Below are positions 9,079-18,634 of a stretch of 64,000 bases of DNA, in pieces. How positions within the stretch are numbered: the stretch's first letter is position 1; every line of letters starts with the position of its first letter. Position numbers and translations under genes: made by a program. This DNA is from Thermococcus piezophilus (GTDB lineage Archaea > Methanobacteriota_B > Thermococci > Thermococcales > Thermococcaceae): the NCBI RefSeq assembly GCF_001647085.1, contig NZ_CP015520.1, positions 620,001-684,000 on the forward strand, given 5' to 3'. Under the pieces are notes generated by a model. That model was not told the origin of the DNA. It saw only the letters and a program-made list of their open reading frames with translations, and made no database searches.

Positions 9079-10386
9079 CTACCTCCTGAGAAGCCGTGAG
9101 AGCTCTTCCGGGACCCTTTCAATTTTAACAGCTATCTGCTCGCCCGTGACCATGTCCCTGACCGTTACCCTGCCCTCCGCGAGATCCTTCTTTCCAACGA
9201 GGACAACTATCGGCACATCGAGCCTTCCCGCATAGTCTAGAGCCTTCTTGAGCTTCCTGCCCATGAGGTCGTAGTCGGCCGTGATGCCTTTCTTCCTAAG
9301 GCTCTGAGTTATTTCAATGGCCTTCGCCCTGAGCTCAAGCTCTTTCCCGATTGGAATCACGTAGACGTCTGGCCGGAGCTTCGGCTCTGGAATCAGGCCC
9401 TTGCTTTCGAGGATTGGTATGAGGCGCTCTATTCCGATGGCAAAGCCCGTCGCTGGAGTTGGCTTTCCGCCGAAGACCTCTATAAGGTTGTCGTAGCGGC
9501 CGCCGCCACCTATCGAGCCTATCCCGAGGTCATTCGGCGCTATCGCCTCAAAGACGACGCTCGTGTAGTAGTCGAAGCCCCTGGCTATGCCGATATCTAT
9601 GAGTATGAAGTCGTAGACGCCGTAAGCCTTGAGGAGCTCCACAAGCTCGTAGAGGCGCTTTATTTCCTTCCCCGCCTTATCGCTCGTGAAGAGCTCCTCC
9701 GCGTTCGGGAGAACCTCATCAGGCTTTCCTTTTATCTCTATCAGCGCCAGAACCTTCTCAATACCTTCGTCGCTTAGACCGAACTCTCCCAGGGACCCTA
9801 TGAAGTCTTCCCTGCTCCTCTTGTCCTTCTTGTCGATAAGCCTCATCAGACCAACGTCATCGCTAACGCCAAGCATCTTCGCGAACTCGTCGAGCAGAAT
9901 GCGGTCGCCGATGTTGACGGTGAACTCCCTGAGGCCTGTCGCGAGGTAGCTCTCGACGAGGAGGGCTATGACCTCAGCGTCGGCCTCGACCTTGTCGCTA
10001 CCGATGAGCTCGACTCCAGCCTGCCAGAACTCCCTGTAGCGGCCGCTCTGAGGTTCTTCATACCTGAACATGTTGGCGATGTAGTACCACTTCACAGGCT
10101 TTGGTGCGTTCTGGAACTGGTTGACGAATAAGCGCGCTACGCTCGACGTCATGTCAGGCCTCAGTGAGAGGTTCCTACCGCCCTTGTCCTCGAAGGCGTA
10201 GAGCTGCTCCACAACCTCCTCACCGCTCCTCAGCTGAAAGAGAGCGGTGTATTCGAAGGTCGGTGTGAGTATCTCGTGAAAGTTGTAGCGCTCGAAGACT
10301 CCCCTTATCCTCTCAAAGACCCATCTCCTCTTCGCCATCTCCTCCGGCAAAAGATCTCGCGTTCCCTTTACCTTCTCAATTCTCAT
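9079..10386 (-). CDS. hisS: Histidyl-tRNA synthetase
   Basis: Class II synthetase that charges tRNA-His. 435 residues, typical length. It begins MRIEKVKGTRDLLPEE, has motif 2 in MFRYEEPQSGRYREFWQ (about residues 108-124), the HisRS signature GGGGRYDNLIEVFGG and the ATP-binding GFAIGIERL, followed by the alpha/beta anticodon-binding domain at the C-terminus. The frame is intact. The ATG at 10386 begins about 80 bases from the stop of MarC, which is transcribed in the same direction. Confidence 0.97.
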   Translation of the reverse strand: MRIEKVKGTRDLLPEEMAKRRWVFERIRGVFERYNFHEILTPTFEYTALFQLRSGEEVVEQLYAFEDKGGRNLSLRPDMTSSVARLFVNQFQNAPKPVKWYYIANMFRYEEPQSGRYREFWQAGVELIGSDKVEADAEVIALLVESYLATGLREFTVNIGDRILLDEFAKMLGVSDDVGLMRLIDKKDKRSREDFIGSLGEFGLSDEGIEKVLALIEIKGKPDEVLPNAEELFTSDKAGKEIKRLYELVELLKAYGVYDFILIDIGIARGFDYYTSVVFEAIAPNDLGIGSIGGGGRYDNLIEVFGGKPTPATGFAIGIERLIPILESKGLIPEPKLRPDVYVIPIGKELELRAKAIEITQSLRKKGITADYDLMGRKLKKALDYAGRLDVPIVVLVGKKDLAEGRVTVRDMVTGEQIAVKIERVPEELSRLLRR

Positions 10387-10464
10387 TTCAAACCCTCCCT
10401 CTTGGTTGAGAAAGTAGGAAGGGGGTTAAAATATTACCTACCAATTCCCCCTAAATGACAAACC

Positions 10465-11076
10465 TCAGGGGGCGGTCATCATGATGTATATCCCCACCAC
10501 ACCCTGAACCATCATCTGCGCTCCAATGGCCATCGTGAACATACCGATTGTCCTGATGAAGACACCGAGCGTTGTTTTGCTGATGTTCTTGATAACGTAT
10601 AGGGTAAGGCACATCACGAGGGCTGTAAAGAGTATAGCAATGAATATAGCAGCGGTGGCGTGGTAGATTCCCCTCTCGGCTGTGAGGGTTATTGCCGTTG
10701 TTATAGCCGCTGGGCCGGCTATCAACGGGGTGGCCACAGGTACGGCAGCCAGAGCAAGGATGTTTTTCTCCTTCTTGAGGGTTATCATTCCACCGCTCTC
10801 AAGGGCCTCAAGACCTATCTTGAAGAGAACAAAGCCTCCAGCGACACGGAGGGCGTTGAGGTCTATGTGGAAAATCTGCTGGAGGATTATCTGGCCGGAA
10901 ACCGCGAATAGGAAGAGGAGAAGAAATCCTATGAGGTTGGCCCTAATGATTAGGGCTCTTATATCCTCTATGTGGAAGTCTTCACGCAGCAGACTGACCA
11001 GGAGTACCTTATCGCTCGGGTCTATCATGATGAGCATGAAGAGGGCCGAACTCAGTATCGCCGTGAACTCACTCAT
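10465..11076 (-). CDS. MarC-family membrane protein
   Basis: A 203-residue protein with six hydrophobic segments in the pattern of the MarC/NAAT family (UPF0056), integral inner-membrane proteins that some reports link to neutral amino-acid transport. Typical elements are [13 protein letters not shown] near the N-terminus and [15 protein letters not shown] (about residues 112-126). The start at 11076 is followed on the other strand by a box C/D sRNA. The transported substrate cannot be judged from sequence. Confidence 0.85.
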   Translation of the reverse strand: MSEFTAILSSALFMLIMIDPSDKVLLVSLLREDFHIEDIRALIIRANLIGFLLLFLFAVSGQIILQQIFHIDLNALRVAGGFVLFKIGLEALESGGMITLKKEKNILALAAVPVATPLIAGPAAITTAITLTAERGIYHATAAIFIAILFTALVMCLTLYVIKNISKTTLGVFIRTIGMFTMAIGAQMMVQGVVGIYIMMTAP

Positions 11077-11125
11077 AGCATTTCCTCCGGCAAGGATTTT
11101 ATAAACCTATGCCCTGAAGTGTGCA

Positions 11126-11181
11126 CGCGATGATGAGACCGGCACTGACGGATGGATGAAGAGCACTCGGTTGGCTGAGCT
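11126..11181 (+). ncRNA. Box C/D sRNA (2'-O-methylation guide)
   Basis: Canonical plus-strand layout: C box ATGATGA (11130-11136), D' box CTGA (11145-11148), C' box GGATGAA (about 11154-11160) and D box CTGA (11175-11178). The guide before D is GAGCACTCGGTTGG and the spacer before D' is GACCGGCA, which is short. It lies between MarC (divergent) and the antiporter remnant (convergent), whose stop codon it touches. I could not assign rRNA or tRNA targets from memory. Confidence 0.82.
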
Positions 11182-12301
11182 ACCTCGAATAGAGCCACTT
11201 TAGCAGGGGCGGAGTTATCATCGTCGTAACGAAGACCATCAGGATTGCAACGGTCAATGCATCGGGCCCTATAATCCCACTTGCCAGTGCAATCGCCAGC
11301 ATGGCCAGCTCGACACCTCGCCTGGGTATCATGCCGACGCCTATCCTGACAGAGGAATTCCAGTCAAAGCCGGCAAGTCTTACTCCCGCTCCGCATCCGA
11401 GCACCTTGCTCAATATGGCCGCAGCGGTGTACATAACCGCAAAGAGGCCTGCGTGGAGGATGTAGCCCAGCTCAATCCTCATCCCTACCTCGACGAAGAA
11501 CAGGGAGATGAAAAGGGAGTATCCGATAACGTTCACGTGCTCCATTACCGCCTTTTTCTTGGCACTCTGACCGAGGGCGAGGCCTGTAAGATATGACCCG
11601 AGAATGGATGCGAGGTTGAGGTGCTCGGCAAGGTATGCAAACGCTATCAGAAAAACTAGGGCAAAGGCTGTCTCTGATTCCGGCAGGTCTATCCTCGAGA
11701 TGAACATGAAAGCCCTATCCGCAGTCCAGGCCCGAAGTAAAGGAAGAAGAACAGAAGGAGGGACACAGATATCAAGACTTCCGCAAGGCTGGCGTAGTTC
11801 ACCTCACCGCCCTTTATCATCGAAATCGCGATCGTCAGGATAAGGATTCCCAGCACATCATCGACAACGGCAGCAGCGAGAATCGTCATCCCTTCCTTTG
11901 TGTTCAGTCTCCTTAGCTCCATGAGCACCTTGACGGTTATGCTGACGCTCGTGGGTGTCATCATCGCCCCGTAGAGAACCGCCTCGTGAGGAGGAACAAA
12001 CGGATAAGCAACGAGAAGCCAAAGACGAAGGCTATAAACACCCCAGGCCAGCAACCATAACGCTCTGCTTCCCGACGCGCTTGAACTCCTTGAGCTCGCT
12101 CTCGAGGCCGGCTATGAAGAGGAGGAGCAGGACTCCCAGATTTGAGAACTGCCCTATAACTGGGTTGGTATCGAAGAAGATGCCAATCAAAAGCCCACAG
12201 AATATCTGGCCCAGCACAACCGGCTGGCCAGCGCGCTCAAAGATGTAACCCATCAATTTAGCCGTTGCAAGCATCAGGGCTATGAGGAGCAGTATCTCCA
12301 T
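11180..12301 (-). pseudogene. CPA2-type Na+/H+ antiporter with three one-base frameshifts
   Basis: A membrane protein of the KefB/NapA-like antiporter family. The restored protein of about 374 residues begins MEILLLIALMLATAKLMGY and contains the VDD motif AAVVDDVLGIL and the later VGMIPRRGVELAMLAIALA. The frame is broken at about 12041-12044 (CTGGGGTG lacks a G), about 12012-12020 (TTCTCG for TTCCTCG) and about 11720-11723 (GGACTGCGGAT lacks a G). Each break is repaired by one added base, giving VAGLGVFIAFVFGF, LVAYPFVPP and YFGPGLADRAFMF. The start ATG at 12301 overlaps the restored end of the upstream antiporter, so the two were an operon. Either real decay or base-calling deletions. Confidence 0.8.
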
Positions 12302-12302
12302 A

Positions 12303-13168
12303 TCACTCCCTCGAAAATGCCCACTTCAGGAGGAAGGGATTACCAGCGTCGTTATGATGACCATACTTACGGGGATGGAGAAAGTCCCTCTGTCAAACAC
12401 TTCCTCGCGGAGGCCTATGTTGGCCATTATGAGCGCAACCTCCATCCTGGGAACCATGCCGACGCCTATCTGAAGAGCTTCCCGCGGCTTGAACTTCATA
12501 AGCAGACCGCCGATACCGCAGCCCACTACCTTACCTGCTATTGCGAGGAGTACATATCCTCCTGCAAAAAGCCCGATGTGGCCCAGAACGTGGATGTCAG
12601 TCTCAATGCCTATGCTCACAAGAAAAACGGGAATGAAGAGGGAATAGCCTATGGTCAGCGTTTTGCTCGTTATTTCTCTGGCCTCTGCACTCCCGGCTAT
12701 GAGGAAACCTGCGAGATAAGCGCCAGTTATACCCGCCAGCTAGAACTGCTCGGCGATGTAGGCAAAGAGGAGCATTATGGCCATCGCAAAGGCCGTGACC
12801 GTCTCGGGGAGGTTTATTCTCTCCGACGCGCGGAGAGCTTCCTTTATAGCGGGACTACCAAGGAGAAGGCCCAAAATAAAGGACAATGTAACCTCACCAA
12901 GGATTATGAGCACATCCATAGGATAAACGCTTCCCTTCGTGTTCATGGCCACGAGAACCGTCAGAATTATTATACCAAGCACGTCGTCAACTACGGCAGC
13001 GGCGAGAATAGTCGTTCCCACCCTGCTCCTCAGTGTCTTCATCTCCATGAGTATGCTGGTGATAAGGCCCATGCTGGTGGCGGTGAGAATTCCACCGAGG
13101 AAGAGGGCCTGTATGTTGGAGTACCCCCACGCCAGAGCGCCAACATAGCCGAGTACGAAGGTATAGTT
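12303..13168 (-). pseudogene. N-terminally truncated CPA2-type antiporter with internal stop
   Basis: A second antiporter of the same family. The first homologous residues are FVLGYVGALAWGYSNIQ; the usual N-terminal ~80-100 residues are missing and the frame is closed by a TAA at 13169-13171, only a few bases from the restored stop of the CBS gene. AAVVDDVLGIIIL is present. An in-frame TAG at 12740-12742 separates FAYIAEQF from LAGITGAYLAGFLIAG. Near the C-terminus one base is missing at about 12336-12338; adding it extends the protein to FLLKWAFSRE with a TGA at 12303. The missing N-terminus is a real deletion that sequencing error does not explain. Confidence 0.78.
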
Positions 13169-13178
13169 TTAAGTGATA

Positions 13179-13753
13179 TCAAGCCGAAACTATGCGGATG
13201 AGGCAGATTATGTCCTTAATTTCAAGCACGCCGTGAAGATGGCCGTTCTCGTCAACTACCGGGAGATGATGCTTCCCGGGTTCAATCATTATCTTTATGG
13301 CCTTTTCCCCAGGTTGTCATCGATGTGAATCGTTATAGGCTTCCTTACCATTATGTCTCTAACGCAGGATGCCCTGCTTATGGAGTACTTCTTCAGGAGG
13401 CCGGTTCCTACTATGGAATATCTCCTTGGGGGTTCGAAGAAATGAAGCAGGTCTTTCATCGTTACAAAGCCCATCAGCTTCCTCTCATCGTCAACGACAA
13501 CCGCAGAGCTCTCCTCGTCCCGAAGGTTCTGGATGAGCTCGAAGAGCGGATCGTCAGGATGAACAACAAGAAAGTCCCTATCCATGACTATCTCGACGGG
13601 GACTTTGGAGATGTAGCGAATGTTGTGGCTCAGCCCCTCCTTTCTCCGGAGCTGGAGAAGCTTTCTCTTGCTGTGGATTATCTTTATCTTATTTGCCTTG
13701 GCTTTATCAGATTTCTCTCCGGCCATACTCCCACTGAAAGTCGTACTACTCAA
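13179..13753 (-). pseudogene. CBS-domain pair protein with a one-base frameshift
   Basis: A protein of about 191 residues with a basic N-terminal segment and two CBS domains, modules that sense adenine nucleotides and often regulate transporters or channels. Visible elements: VEIVMDRDFLVVHPDDPLFE, AVVVDDERKLMGFVTMKDLL, and in the shifted frame KAIKIMIEPGKHHLPVVDEN and HLHGVLEIKDII. The frames join if one base is added near 13301-13310 (an A4/G4 run on the coding strand). It is followed at once by the truncated antiporter, suggesting it regulated that transporter; this is inference from position. Confidence 0.75.
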
Positions 13754-13883
13754 TTCTGTTTAAAGGTTTCGGGAAAGTATCTAAAATTTAAATGTCAAAA
13801 ATTGCCCGATAATTTGGCAGAATTAACCAGAAACTTGCCAAAAAGTTTTTAAGGAAATTGTCCCAAACCTCGACAAGGGAAAT

Positions 13884-15344
13884 ATGGTTTCTGGAAAGAT
13901 GTACGACGTTGTGATCATCGGAGCCGGTCCGGCAGGTCTTTTCGCAGCCTACGAACTGGCAGAGAAGAGCGATGTTAGGGTTCTGATAATAGACGAAGGC
14001 GGTGACATCGACCAGCGCGTCTGTCCTATGTACGAGCTCGGCTACTGCATTGGCTGCCAACCCTGCCACATAATGAGCGGTGTTGGCGGTGCGGGGGGAC
14101 TGAGCGACGGCACCATCAATCTCCGCCCGGACATAGGCGGCGACCTAAAGGAGCTCACAAACGACGAGAACTACGCCTGGCAGCTCGTCTGGGAGGTTGA
14201 CCAGATTTTTCTTAAACACAAAGCCCCAAAAAACCTGTTCAAAGGCGACCCCGAGCATGTAAAGTACTGGGAGCAGAGGGCCGCTCAGGCCGGCGTCAAG
14301 TTCATCCCCATCATCCAGAGGCACATCGGCTCGGACAGAACGCCCGAAGTTATCGGCGACATAAAAAAGCACCTCGAGGGCAAAGGCGTTGAGTTCCTTC
14401 TCTGGACGAAAGCGCTAGAGTTCGGCCAGGGACGGGTGAAGGTCAGGCGGGGAAAGAACATCTTCACTATAAACACCCGTTATATCATCGTCGCTCCCGG
14501 AAGGGGAGGAGCGGACTGGTTCCACGACGTGGCCAAGAAGATAGGCCTCAAAGCGAAGCATGGACCCATCGATGTAGGCGTTCGTGTCGAGGTTCCTGCC
14601 ATAGTGATGGAACCCATAACGAGCATAAACCACGACCCCAAGTTTCACATCTATACGGACACCTACGACGACTTCGTGAGAACCTTCTGCACCAACCCAA
14701 ACGGTTTCGTCGTCGAAGAGCGCTACGACGGATACGTTGGAGTAAACGGCCACTCTATGCACGAGAAGAAGAGCAACAACACTAACTTCGCCTTCCTGAG
14801 CAGGATTGAACTCACAGAGCCAGTCGAGGATACCACCGCCTACGGAAAGAGCATAGCGCAGTTAGCCACGACCATAGGCGGAGGAAAGCCCCTCCTCCAG
14901 AGGCTCGGCGATTTAAGGCGTGGAAGGAGAAGCACATGGGGTAGAATAAAGAGAAGCGACGTCGAGCCAACACTCAAACACGTTACTCCAGGAGACATCG
15001 CGATGGCACTACCGCACAGGGTCGTCACCAACATCTTAGAAGGCTTGGAGAAGCTCGACAAGGTTCTGCCCGGGGTTGCCAGTGACCATACTTTGCTCTA
15101 CGCACCTGAGATCAAGTACTACGCCATGCGCGCCGAGGTTAATGAGAACCTCGAGACGAGCATCGAGGGCATATTCGCCGCTGGAGATGGTGCGGGCCTG
15201 AGCAGGGACATCGTCAATGCCGCCGCGACGGGTCTTCTTGCCGCGAGGGGCATACTCAAGAAGGAGGGCCTCTACACGGAGAAGGACTTCAGGAAGCCCG
15301 GTAACTGGAGGACAAAAGTGGAATCTCTTAAGCCTGAGGAGTAA
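13884..15344 (+). CDS. FAD-dependent dehydrogenase (COG2509-like)
   Basis: A 486-residue flavoprotein. The N-terminus has the FAD-binding GxGxxG motif VVIIGAGPAGLFAAYEL, followed by a Cys-rich segment CPMYELGYCIGCQPC and GGAGGLSDGTINL that is characteristic of this family of uncharacterised FAD dehydrogenases. The C-terminal FAD contact is IFAAGDGAGLSRDI. ATG 13884 follows AAGGGAAAT and a TATA-like AAAAAGTTTTTAAGG lies at about 13842-13856; ATG 13899 is an alternative start. The 130 bases upstream are AT-rich and hold an imperfect inverted repeat AATTGCC/GGCAGAATT (13799-13823). Substrate unknown. Confidence 0.85.
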   Translation: MVSGKMYDVVIIGAGPAGLFAAYELAEKSDVRVLIIDEGGDIDQRVCPMYELGYCIGCQPCHIMSGVGGAGGLSDGTINLRPDIGGDLKELTNDENYAWQLVWEVDQIFLKHKAPKNLFKGDPEHVKYWEQRAAQAGVKFIPIIQRHIGSDRTPEVIGDIKKHLEGKGVEFLLWTKALEFGQGRVKVRRGKNIFTINTRYIIVAPGRGGADWFHDVAKKIGLKAKHGPIDVGVRVEVPAIVMEPITSINHDPKFHIYTDTYDDFVRTFCTNPNGFVVEERYDGYVGVNGHSMHEKKSNNTNFAFLSRIELTEPVEDTTAYGKSIAQLATTIGGGKPLLQRLGDLRRGRRSTWGRIKRSDVEPTLKHVTPGDIAMALPHRVVTNILEGLEKLDKVLPGVASDHTLLYAPEIKYYAMRAEVNENLETSIEGIFAAGDGAGLSRDIVNAAATGLLAARGILKKEGLYTEKDFRKPGNWRTKVESLKPEE

Positions 15345-15384
15345 GTTTTTAACCGTCCTTTCGTTTTTCTGTTAAGGTGAAAAG

Positions 15385-15579
15385 ATGGAGCTACTGAGAG
15401 AGGTGCGTACAAGAAATCGACCATCTAGGGAAGTTCGCATTCATTTCGCGCCCGAAGAGCGCATCCTACCAGCGAGCAATTTAGATGAACTCATCAGGTC
15501 GGCACCTGCTGGAAGATATGCCACCACAGTGGTAAAAGTTTTTCCGCCAGCGCTTGCCTTGCAAGGGCTGTGGAGGTGA
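15385..15579 (+). CDS. Small hypothetical protein upstream of the TtuA paralogue
   Basis: A 64-residue frame with ATG 15385 preceded by AAGGTGAAAAG, a good ribosome binding site. It is basic and contains FAPEERILPASNLDELIRS. The last codons are unusual: in a second frame the same DNA reads LPCKGCGGE, a Zn-binding-like or GG-ending tail that flows into the next gene. The C-terminus may therefore be misread because of an indel, and the real protein might end with a CxxCGG motif. It is probably cotranscribed with the downstream tRNA thiolase. Function unknown. Confidence 0.5.
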   Translation: MELLREVRTRNRPSREVRIHFAPEERILPASNLDELIRSAPAGRYATTVVKVFPPALALQGLWR

Positions 15580-15583
15580 GAGA

Positions 15584-16516
15584 ATGCCGATGAGATGCAA
15601 GTTCTGCGAGAAACCAGCTTTCATTAAGCTTCACTACCCAAAGATGTACCTCTGTCCTGAGCACTTCACCGAGTACTTCGAGAGAAAGATTAAGCGCACA
15701 ATAGAGAGATACAAGCTGCTGAAGCCCGACGAGAGAGTTCTAGTCGTTGTGAGCGGGGGAAAGGATTCAGCCGTTACCGCTTACGTGCTGAAAAAACTTG
15801 GCTACGATATAGAGTGCCTCCACATAAACCTCGGCATAGGGGAGTACTCGGAGAAGAGCGAAGAACATGCACAGAAGCAGTGCGAGGCTTTGGGAGTTCC
15901 TCTCCACATAGTCCGCGTTAAGGAGCTCCTGGGTCACGGAATTGGCGAAGTAAGGACGAGAAGACCCACATGCTCCTACTGCGGCTTAACGAAGCGCTAC
16001 ATCTTCAACAAGTTCGCCTACGACAACGGCTTCGATGCAGTCGCCACCGGGCACAACCTCGACGACGAGGCGAGCTTCATATTCTCCAACATGATGCACT
16101 GGAATACGCAGTATCTGGCCAAACAGGGACCGCTAACCCCCGGTGAGGGCAAATTCGTGAAGAAAATTAAGCCCCTTTACGAGCTCACCGAGAGAGAAGT
16201 TGTTGCCTATGCACTTGCCAACGGCATAGAGTACCACAGCGAGGAGTGCCCGCACGCTCACGGAGCCACAACACTTGAGTTCAAGGAAGTCCTCAACGAT
16301 ATGGAGGAGAAGAGACCGGGAACCAAGATAAACTTCGTGAAGGGCTACCTGAGGAAGAAGCACATCTTCGAGGCCGAGCTTGAAGAGGTAGAGCTGAGAG
16401 AGTGCAAGATCTGCGGCATGCCGTCGAGCGGTGAGGTGTGTTCATTCTGCCGCTTCTGGCGCCTTGAGGAGCCGCTGGATTTCAGAGTAAAAAAGATTAA
16501 CGGAAAGGGCCGATGA
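15584..16516 (+). CDS. TtuA/Ncs6-family tRNA thiolation protein (paralogue 1)
   Basis: An adenylating enzyme of the PP-loop superfamily that activates a tRNA base for sulfur transfer. 310 residues. An N-terminal zinc finger (CKFCEKPAF, YLCPEHF), the PP-loop SGGKDSAVTA (about residues 60-69), the Cys pair CSYCG and ATGHNLDDEA, and a C-terminal zinc ribbon CKICGMPSSGEVCSFC are visible. GGAGGTG at 15572-15578 supports the ATG at 15584. A second copy lies at 47114-48085; that one resembles the characterised TtuA (s2U54) more closely in the linker, so this copy may act on another tRNA position. Confidence 0.85.
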   Translation: MPMRCKFCEKPAFIKLHYPKMYLCPEHFTEYFERKIKRTIERYKLLKPDERVLVVVSGGKDSAVTAYVLKKLGYDIECLHINLGIGEYSEKSEEHAQKQCEALGVPLHIVRVKELLGHGIGEVRTRRPTCSYCGLTKRYIFNKFAYDNGFDAVATGHNLDDEASFIFSNMMHWNTQYLAKQGPLTPGEGKFVKKIKPLYELTEREVVAYALANGIEYHSEECPHAHGATTLEFKEVLNDMEEKRPGTKINFVKGYLRKKHIFEAELEEVELRECKICGMPSSGEVCSFCRFWRLEEPLDFRVKKINGKGR

Positions 16517-16570
16517 GGTGAGCCTTTCGGGCCCTGAGGGATGATGAGGGCCCCCCTAGCTTAGGCCCCC

Positions 16571-18525
16571 TCACAACTCCTCAAAGCGGAGCCTGAACTT
16601 CAGCTCTCCATCACCTGGGAAGAGCACAGTATAGCTGACGCCCTGCTGGATGAAGTCCCAGCCGGCCTCGCTCTGGGAAAGGGTCTTTATCGGGAACTTC
16701 CAGACTTTAGTTTTTCTGTCTAGCTTTATTTCCACCTTTCCGATGCCGTATGGGTCGTTCAATTCTATCTTCCTGGCATCGAATTCATCCGGCTCCTCCA
16801 TGACACTGTGGACGGCCAAGTTCAGCTCGACGCCAAACAGCGCTCTGGCCTCGCTCTTCACGGAGTAATCGGCAACAAAGCCGTCCTCGGCCAGCTTTGC
16901 CGTTTTCTCGACCCTCATGGGGCTCCCGGCAACGTTTCCGTCGCGCCAGAGCTTTACTGCGCCATCCATAAGCTCGAACTCATAGAAATTATCAATGAAG
17001 TCTCCAAGCTCAGTGTAGCGCACAAGCCTGTAGTCATCGAGGCTCGTTTCAGCGGAGAGGAAGTGGTCCTGCAGGATAGCCCTTAAGTGACTGCCGTAGG
17101 CAAGCTCGCGCTTTATCTCATCAGGTATCTTCTTTCTGACCTCGTGTATGCTAGCAACTCCTTCGTCACCCCCTTCCTCCAGCGTAGCTGCCTCTGGAAC
17201 CTCATGGTAGTGCTCCCATCTCCTCGCCAAAACGTCGTTGTAGTTCACCGCTTTTTTCTTGGAGCTGAGCTCAAAGAGTGCCCCACCGTAGAAGGGCTTG
17301 AAGACGGCGAAGAAGTTCTCACTCTCAATGAAGACCTCCTCACTGCCATCGAAATCTATATCCTTCACGAGGTTTCCAGTGGAAACGTAGCTCTGGGCCC
17401 TTATTATGCTCTCCCAGACTGTCCTCCTCAGGGAGGAAGGTAAACACCGCCAAAGATGCCGTGCCAGTAGGCATCGTTGCACTGAGCTTTGAAGATAAAC
17501 TTCCTCGCCTCCGGATTGTCCCTAACGAGCTTACTCACTATGAGCCTCCTCTTGTGCATGTAGTTGCTCTCCGGGTACTTGAAGAAGTTCTTCCAGATGC
17601 CGCCCCTGACGAAGACGCGGTACTTCTCGAACTGGCCGCGCTCCTTCAGCCCCTCTACAAACTCGACGAAGAGCTTGGCCTGCTTCGCTGGAAGTGACCA
17701 CTCGCTCATCTCAAAGTATGAAGCGATTGGTATGTATACCAGACCTTTTGGCTTGAAACGCTGGAGATACTCTGAATAGAGCATCAGGTTTATCCTCTCG
17801 TCGCTCAAAACCCTGTCGAAGAATTCCCTGAGCCAGCCCTTCTTGTAAACCCACTCGTAGGTTCCAGGCCCGACGCCGAACTTCTCGCCGTCGTCGTGGA
17901 AGACCGCAACCTTGCTCTCGTCTCCGTCCTCAAGGCTGTGGAGGTACTCCAGAGTTTTCTCCACCGGCCTGAAGGGGATGAGGTAGCGGAGCTTCTCGTC
18001 TATCGGGAAGACTGCTATGACCTCACCACAGTCCTCTGTGTAATACGGCCAAAAGAGTTCCTCCTTTGACAGACCCGCGCTCATGAAGTGGTAGTCGTCA
18101 ACTATGACGTAATCTATCCCCTCCTCACGGAGGCTCTTAACCAGCTCCGGCTGCCAGACACGCTCGGTGAGCCAGACCCCCTTGGCATCGTAGCCCAGCT
18201 TTTTGGCAAAGTCCTTGAGAAGCCTAATCTGCTCTATACGGTCTTCTTTCGGGATGGCAGCAAGGACTGGTTCGTAAAAACCTGCCACGACTATCTCAAG
18301 CTGACCCTTCCTCACCAGCGAGCGGAGGAAGTCAATGTACTCCGGCTTGTTCTTATCAAGCCACTCCAGCAAGGGGCCGCTTATGTGGACTGCGACTTTC
18401 ATTCCTGGATACTCCTCGAGAATTTTCATAAACGGGCGATAGGAGCGATCGTAAGCACTCTCAAACACCCATCCGAAGTTGCCGAGAGGCTGATGGTTGT
18501 GTATTCCAAAGATGAAATTGACCAT
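16571..18525 (-). pseudogene. GH57 4-alpha-glucanotransferase, split by a one-base frameshift
   Basis: Transfers maltooligosaccharide units between alpha-1,4-glucans in the cytosol. The first 365 residues are the GH57 barrel, starting MVNFIFGIHNHQPLGNFGW and including GVWLTERVWQPEL, which holds the catalytic Glu, and VAVFHDDGEKFG, which holds the catalytic Asp by analogy with the T. litoralis enzyme. The frame ends wrongly at GGVYLPP. The next frame continues RRTVWESIIRAQSYV into the beta-sandwich domain. One extra C on the coding strand at about 17431-17433 restores a protein of about 650 residues. The promoter carries a TGM operator, so TrmBL1/Tgr control is expected. Confidence 0.88.
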
Positions 18526-18544
18526 CGATGCACCCCAAAACCAT

Positions 18545-18561
18545 TATCACTACCGGTGATA
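18545..18561. promoter_or_regulatory. TGM operator for a TrmBL1/Tgr-type regulator
   Basis: TATCACTACCGGTGATA is a perfect TATCAC-N5-GTGATA, the Thermococcales glycolytic motif. It lies 20 bases before the GH57 start codon, between the TATA box and that gene, a position associated with repression. For the rightward gene it lies upstream of the TATA box, a position associated with activation. Confidence 0.88.
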
Positions 18562-18570
18562 TCGGAAAAG

Positions 18571-18581
18571 GTATATAAATA
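18571..18581. promoter_or_regulatory. Shared TATA element of a divergent promoter
   Basis: GTATATAAATA is A/T-rich and reads as a TATA box on both strands. It is about 45 bases from the leftward GH57 start and about 55 bases from the rightward start at 18635. With the TGM on one side and a TGM-like site on the other it forms a compact divergent promoter. Confidence 0.6.
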
Positions 18582-18614
18582 TTCTATGCACAGGTATCAT
18601 CAATGGTGAACAGA

Positions 18615-18631
18615 TATCACCCGAGGTGAAT
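18615..18631. promoter_or_regulatory. Degenerate second TGM site
   Basis: TATCACCCGAGGTGAAT matches TATCAC-N5-GTGATA except for the last two bases. It overlaps the ribosome binding site (GAGGTGAAT) of the gene starting at 18635, so binding would block that transcript. The match may be partly due to the Shine-Dalgarno sequence. Confidence 0.45.
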
Positions 18632-18634
18632 CCT

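Noticed and set aside
13754-13883. Imperfect inverted repeat TTGCC/GGCAG as an operator
   Set aside because: Arms are short and asymmetrical, and the motif matches no archaeal regulator that I know; not strong enough to call.
16508-16570. C/D sRNA-like boxes (CTGA, GATGATGA) at the end of the first TtuA paralogue
   Set aside because: A C' box GATGATGA and one CTGA are present, but the first C box is poor (CGATGAG) and the final D box would be CTTA. The GC-rich stem GAGGG...CCCTC fits a terminator between convergent genes equally well.
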